Shown here in pieces: positions 60,657-64,000 of a stretch of DNA of 64,000 nucleotides. Origin of the DNA: Parahoeflea alexandrii (lineage in GTDB: Bacteria > Pseudomonadota > Alphaproteobacteria > Rhizobiales > Rhizobiaceae); assembly GCF_027214025.1 (NCBI RefSeq), contig NZ_JAPWHB010000001.1:124001-188000 (forward strand), in the 5' to 3' direction. Position 1 is the first letter of the stretch, and the number at the start of each line of letters is the position of its first letter. The translations under genes were made by a program, and so were the position numbers. The notes beneath the pieces are model-generated. The model saw only the letters and a list, made by a program, of their open reading frames with translations, searched no databases and was not told where the DNA came from.

Positions 60657-62051
60657 TCAGGCGCCGGCAAGACCCTGCTTGCGGACATCGTTCCACGCAT
60701 CATCGAGTGTCTTCCTGGCCGAAGCTATCAGCACATCAACCTCTTCCTCGGTGATGCTCAGCGGTGGCGAAATGATCAGCGAGTCGCGCACCGCACGCAT
60801 CACCAGTCCGTTGGCGAACGAATGATCGCGGGTGATGGTGCCGACCTTGCCGACATTGTCGAAGCGTTTCTTCAGGTCGTTTTCGTCGGGCACCAGTTCG
60901 AGCGCCCCGAACATGCCGACCATGCGGGCCTGACCAACCATCGGGTGGTCCTCCAATGCGGTCCAGCGCTGCTTGAAATAGGGCCCGATGTGGTCGCGGA
61001 CACGTTCGACCAGGCCTTCGCGTTTGATTATATTGAGGTTGGCGATCGCCGCAGCACAGCAGGCCGGGTGGCCGGAATAGGTGTAGCCGTGGAAGAACTC
61101 GACGCCTTCCCTGTGCAGGACTTCGGCGATCTCGTCGGAGACCAGCACGCCGCCCATCGGCAGGTAGCCGGAGGTAAGCCCCTTGGCGATTGCCATCAGG
61201 TCGGGCTTCATGTCGTAATAGCCGGAGCCGAACCATTCGCCGGTGCGCCCGAAGCCGCAGATGACTTCGTCGGAGACGAACAGGATGTCCCGGCTTTCGA
61301 GGATGCGCTTCACCTCGGGCCAGTAGGTGGCGGGCGGGACAATGACGCCGCCTGCGCCCTGGATCGGCTCGGCGATGAAAGCTGCCACGTTCTCTTCGCC
61401 GATTTCTTCAATGGCGCGCTCGAGTTCGCGTGCCGCCCAAAGCCCGAACTCGTCCTCGCTCATGCCGGTCATCATGCCTTCGCCAAACCAGTAAGGCTGG
61501 TCGATGTGGTGGATGTCGGGAATCGGCAGGCCGCCCTGGCTGTGCATGGCGCTCATGCCGCCAAGCGAGGCGCCGGCCATGGTCGAGCCGTGATAGGCGT
61601 TCTTGCGGCTGATTACCACTTTCTTGCTCGGCTGTCCCTTCAGCGCCCAGTAGGTGCGCACCAGGCGCAGCACCGTGTCGTTGGCCTCCGAGCCGGAACC
61701 GGCATAGAAGACCATGTTGATGTGTTCCGGCGCGAGATCGGCCAGCATCTGCGACAATTCGATCACCGGCGGGTGCGTGGTCTTGAAGAAGGTGTTGTAA
61801 TAGGACAGTTCGCTCATCTGGGCGCGAACCGCCTCGACGATCTCCTGGCGGCCGTGACCGACATTGACGCACCACAGTCCTGCCATGCCGTCCATGATGC
61901 GGTTGCCGTCGGTATCCCACAGCCAGACGCCATCCGCGCGGGAAATGACCCGCCGTTCGTCCACGCCAAGCGCGCCCTGCTCAGTGAAGGGATGAAGATG
62001 GTGCTTGTGATCGGAAACCTTGAGATCATGGGAAGACACATTGACGCGCAT
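60657..62051 (-). CDS. Class III aminotransferase (putrescine/polyamine type)
   Basis: A 464-residue PLP enzyme. The active-site lysine is in AIAKGLTSGYLPMGG, the PLP-binding aspartate in LFVSDEVICGFGRTGEWFG, and GVWLWDTDGNRIMDGMAGLW is the N-terminal family opening. It resembles SpuC-type putrescine:pyruvate aminotransferases and omega-amino acid transaminases. ATG 62051 is chosen; the frame stays open to 62228. It is divergent from a glutamine synthetase-like gene often linked to polyamine breakdown, which supports a polyamine substrate. Confidence 0.88.
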   Translation of the reverse strand: MRVNVSSHDLKVSDHKHHLHPFTEQGALGVDERRVISRADGVWLWDTDGNRIMDGMAGLWCVNVGHGRQEIVEAVRAQMSELSYYNTFFKTTHPPVIELSQMLADLAPEHINMVFYAGSGSEANDTVLRLVRTYWALKGQPSKKVVISRKNAYHGSTMAGASLGGMSAMHSQGGLPIPDIHHIDQPYWFGEGMMTGMSEDEFGLWAARELERAIEEIGEENVAAFIAEPIQGAGGVIVPPATYWPEVKRILESRDILFVSDEVICGFGRTGEWFGSGYYDMKPDLMAIAKGLTSGYLPMGGVLVSDEIAEVLHREGVEFFHGYTYSGHPACCAAAIANLNIIKREGLVERVRDHIGPYFKQRWTALEDHPMVGQARMVGMFGALELVPDENDLKKRFDNVGKVGTITRDHSFANGLVMRAVRDSLIISPPLSITEEEVDVLIASARKTLDDAWNDVRKQGLAGA

Positions 62052-62198
62052 TGTTTTATTCCTGATTGTTTTCAGAGAGGCCGCGATGAAATCGGTTTGA
62101 CCTTTATTTGAGTGTGTGCACAAAACTCCGGTGCGGACAAGCGCCGCAATAACCGCTTTGTGCGGGAACAGAAAGTCCTGAAGGGGCAAGGTGACATT
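62052..62198. promoter_or_regulatory. Divergent control region with a TGTGCACA palindrome
   Basis: This 147-base region lies between the aminotransferase (minus) and glutamine synthetase-like (plus) genes. The perfect palindrome TGTGCACA (62115-62122) sits near its middle, inside a longer imperfect repeat flanked by GAGT and ACTC. It is a good operator candidate for a shared regulator of polyamine use. AAGG before 62199 is the ribosome-binding site of the plus-strand gene. Confidence 0.45.
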
Positions 62199-63575
62199 AT
62201 GCGCGAGAGCGCCAGCACGGGAAAACAAGACGCAAGTCTTCCGACAAACGAGGAAGCCGAACGGTTCCTGGCCGACAATCCCGACATCGAATCGGTCGAT
62301 TTCCTGATCCCGGACATCAATGGCGTGATGCGCGGCAAGTGGGGCCCCACCGAGGCGCTGGCCAAGGCCTGTTATCCCGGCATCAACATGCCGCTGTCGA
62401 TTTTCGGTCTCGACATCTGGGGCAGGGAGGTCGAATCAACCGGCATCCACATCGAGACCGGAGATATCGACGGCTACTGCCGGGCTATTCCGGGCCGGAT
62501 CAACCGTGCACCGTGGGCGCCGCGGCCATCGGCGCAGGTGCTGATGTCGATGTACACCGAGGCGGGCGAGCCTTGCGAGTACGATCCGCGAAATGTACTG
62601 CAGCGCATCGTCGACCGGTTCACGGCCAAAGGCCTCCGGCCGGTCACTGCATTCGAACTCGAATTCTATCTGGTCGATCCGGCGGTGTTCCAGCGCTCCG
62701 GCCGAATGGGCAAGGACCATGGCCCTGGCCCCGATCAGCAGCAGATGTACTCGCTGTCCGAATTGCGCGGCCAGAGCGATCTCTTCGCCGAGATCCGCGC
62801 TGCCGCCGTTGCCCAGGGCCTGCCGATCGACACCATCATCAAGGAAGCCGCTCCGGGCCAGTTCGAGGTCAATCTCAAGCACCGCGCCGACGCCATGGCC
62901 GCTGCCGACGACACCGTGCTCTTGCGCCGCTTGATCACCGAATCGGCTCACAAGCACGGGCTTCGCGCCACCTTCATGGCCAAGCCGTTCCTCGAGTGGC
63001 CGGGCAACGGCATGCATGTGCATGCCAGCATTCTTGACCAGGATGGCAACAACATCTTTGCCGGCGAGGCGGGCGATCTGAAGCTTCAGCACGCTGCGGC
63101 GGGTCTGCTGGGAACGCTCAAGGACACCTTGCTGCTCTATATTCCCGGCTTCAACGGCTATCGCCGGCTGCAACCGGGATCCTACGCACCGACACGGATT
63201 GCCTGGGGCCGCAACAACCGGTCCGTGGTCGTGCGCGTGCCCGCATCCGACGACAAGGCGCGGCGGCTCGAACACCGCATGTCCGGCGCAGACGCCAATC
63301 CCTACTTCGTTCTGGCAGGGGTTCTGGGCGGGATGCTGGAAGGGATCGAGAACGCCAAACTGCCGCCGCCGCCGGTGGAGGGCAATGCCTACAATGTGCC
63401 CCTACCGCAATTGTCCGACGACATGGATGATGCGATCGAGGATTTCGAACGGTCCGACTTCATCCGCCGGCTGTTCGGCCCGGAACTGCGCAAGATCTTT
63501 GCAGAGATCAAGCGCGAGGAACTCAAGGCGTTCGACAACGAGATCACGCCGCTGGAGCGATCGACCTATCTGTAG
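62199..63575 (+). CDS. Glutamine synthetase family protein (gamma-glutamylpolyamine synthetase type)
   Basis: A 458-residue enzyme of the GS superfamily. Family blocks visible are DFLIPDINGVMRGKW, FELEFYLVDP, GQFEVNLKHRADAM, FMAKPFLEWPGNGMHVHAS (metal- and ATP-site region), and NRSVVVRVPASDDKARRLEHRMSGADANPY (abridged ends). The last corresponds to the Arg/Glu active-site segment. Close relatives PuuA and SpuI attach glutamate to putrescine, the first step of the gamma-glutamylated polyamine route. The start at 62199 follows AAGG; the frame is open to 62112. Substrate is inferred from the divergent aminotransferase. Confidence 0.87.
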   Translation: MRESASTGKQDASLPTNEEAERFLADNPDIESVDFLIPDINGVMRGKWGPTEALAKACYPGINMPLSIFGLDIWGREVESTGIHIETGDIDGYCRAIPGRINRAPWAPRPSAQVLMSMYTEAGEPCEYDPRNVLQRIVDRFTAKGLRPVTAFELEFYLVDPAVFQRSGRMGKDHGPGPDQQQMYSLSELRGQSDLFAEIRAAAVAQGLPIDTIIKEAAPGQFEVNLKHRADAMAAADDTVLLRRLITESAHKHGLRATFMAKPFLEWPGNGMHVHASILDQDGNNIFAGEAGDLKLQHAAAGLLGTLKDTLLLYIPGFNGYRRLQPGSYAPTRIAWGRNNRSVVVRVPASDDKARRLEHRMSGADANPYFVLAGVLGGMLEGIENAKLPPPPVEGNAYNVPLPQLSDDMDDAIEDFERSDFIRRLFGPELRKIFAEIKREELKAFDNEITPLERSTYL

Positions 63576-63773
63576 GGCAAACGGATGTTGCTTCGGGCTG
63601 TTAATCGTTCATTCAGTATACAGGCGTGTGATATGCGCGAGACGATTTGACATAGGACAAGGCAAGGCCGGTGCAGCCCGTGCGACTATTTGACTGTCTT
63701 CGAAAATCTGCTTTTCGGGTTGACGAAGTCGGCGATGTTTCGCATGTTGGAAGTGACACATAGGAATAATACC
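63576..63773. promoter_or_regulatory. Upstream region of hemA
   Basis: About 200 bases. CGAAAA (63701-63706) and TTTTCG (63712-63717) form a perfect 6-bp inverted repeat, 56 bases before the hemA start. TTGACA (63647-63652) and TTGACG (63720-63725) are possible -35 boxes but neither has a convincing -10. AGGA before 63774 is the ribosome-binding site. Confidence 0.4.
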
Positions 63774-64000
63774 ATGGATTTTGAAGCGTTCTTCGAGGAA
63801 AAGCTTGGTGGCCTGCACAAAGCTGGCAATTACCGGGTGTTTGCCGATATCGAGCGTCAGGCCGGTGGCTTTCCGCGGGCAACCCGCTATCGCGCGGACG
63901 GTTCCACGCAGGACGTAACTGTCTGGTGTTCCAATGACTATCTGGGCATGGGACAGAATCCGCTGGTCACAAACGCCATGAAGGAAGCCATCGACCGCTG
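63774..64000 (+). CDS. hemA: 5-aminolevulinate synthase, N-terminal part (cut by window end)
   Basis: The first 75 residues of ALA synthase, which condenses glycine and succinyl-CoA in the C4 heme route of alphaproteobacteria. The opening DFEAFFEEKLGGLHKAGNYR, RVFADIERQAGGFPRA and VWCSNDYLGMGQNPLV are typical of HemA. The ATG has AGGA 8 bases upstream. The frame is open to the end of the window, so the PLP-lysine region is not visible. Confidence 0.93.
   Translation, partial: MDFEAFFEEKLGGLHKAGNYRVFADIERQAGGFPRATRYRADGSTQDVTVWCSNDYLGMGQNPLVTNAMKEAIDR

Noticed and set aside
1-64000. CRISPR arrays, insertion sequences or prophage genes
   Set aside because: No regular spaced repeats, transposase motifs or phage structural genes were recognised anywhere in the window.

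Overview
This window looks like the chromosome of a high-GC alphaproteobacterium of the order Rhizobiales (Rhizobiaceae-like; Hoeflea is only a guess at genus level). The evidence is the gene content. It has phosphatidylcholine synthase, an IalB-family protein, the divergent hmuR / hmuPSTUV heme locus, the glmU-glmS-DUF502-recG / sdhE-mfd housekeeping block, and a hemA gene for 5-aminolevulinate synthase. I saw no phage, insertion sequence, CRISPR array or rRNA. The only RNA gene I can support is tRNA-Lys(TTT).

Layout. (1) 205-5431, plus strand: an aromatic-degradation operon with a FAH-family hydrolase, an MBL-fold protein, a flavoprotein hydroxylase with a 64-residue DUF2783 partner, a VOC protein and maleylacetoacetate isomerase. 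It resembles the lower homogentisate route fed by an MhaAB-like 3-hydroxyphenylacetate 6-hydroxylase. (2) 5433-13527: a divergent gene set. The minus-strand arm is a NitT/TauT-type ABC importer, a cytosine-deaminase-like amidohydrolase, an FAD oxidoreductase and two flavodoxin-like quinone reductases. The plus-strand arm is RidA plus a creatininase-family amidohydrolase. Together they look like uptake and stepwise breakdown of an unknown N-heterocycle. (3) 13549-24013: a PilZ protein, then the heme locus. Its minus arm is hmuR, a small exported protein, exbB, two exbD genes, tonB, a possible 82-residue ORF and hmuQ; its plus arm is hmuP, hmuS, hmuT, hmuU and hmuV.

(4) 24257-26792: an Old Yellow Enzyme and a PhzS-like flavin hydroxylase. 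(5) 27043-29055: an FkbM methyltransferase and a phytanoyl-CoA-dioxygenase-like gene with clearly lower GC than the flanks, next to tRNA-Lys; probably acquired. (6) 29643-41616: ccdA, a DMT exporter, glmU, glmS, a DUF502 gene, recG, sdhE and mfd. (7) 41807-53281: mixed genes, namely a membrane metallophosphoesterase, an MFS exporter, a FrnE-like DsbA protein, a YejA-like binding protein, an IalB-family protein, hspQ, an AEC transporter, a UbiH-type hydroxylase, a DUF2182/DUF1326 pair and pcs. (8) 53344-60557: quinone reductase, a complete BMP-type nucleoside ABC importer and an OafA-type acyltransferase. (9) 60657-64000: a divergent class III aminotransferase / glutamine synthetase-like pair (polyamine-type) and the start of hemA, cut by the window edge.

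The strongest candidates for something not well described are the N-heterocycle gene set of region 2 and the small ORF between tonB and hmuQ. Function calls come from motif and family recognition by eye, with no database search. Starts were picked from ribosome-binding-site spacing and gene overlap.
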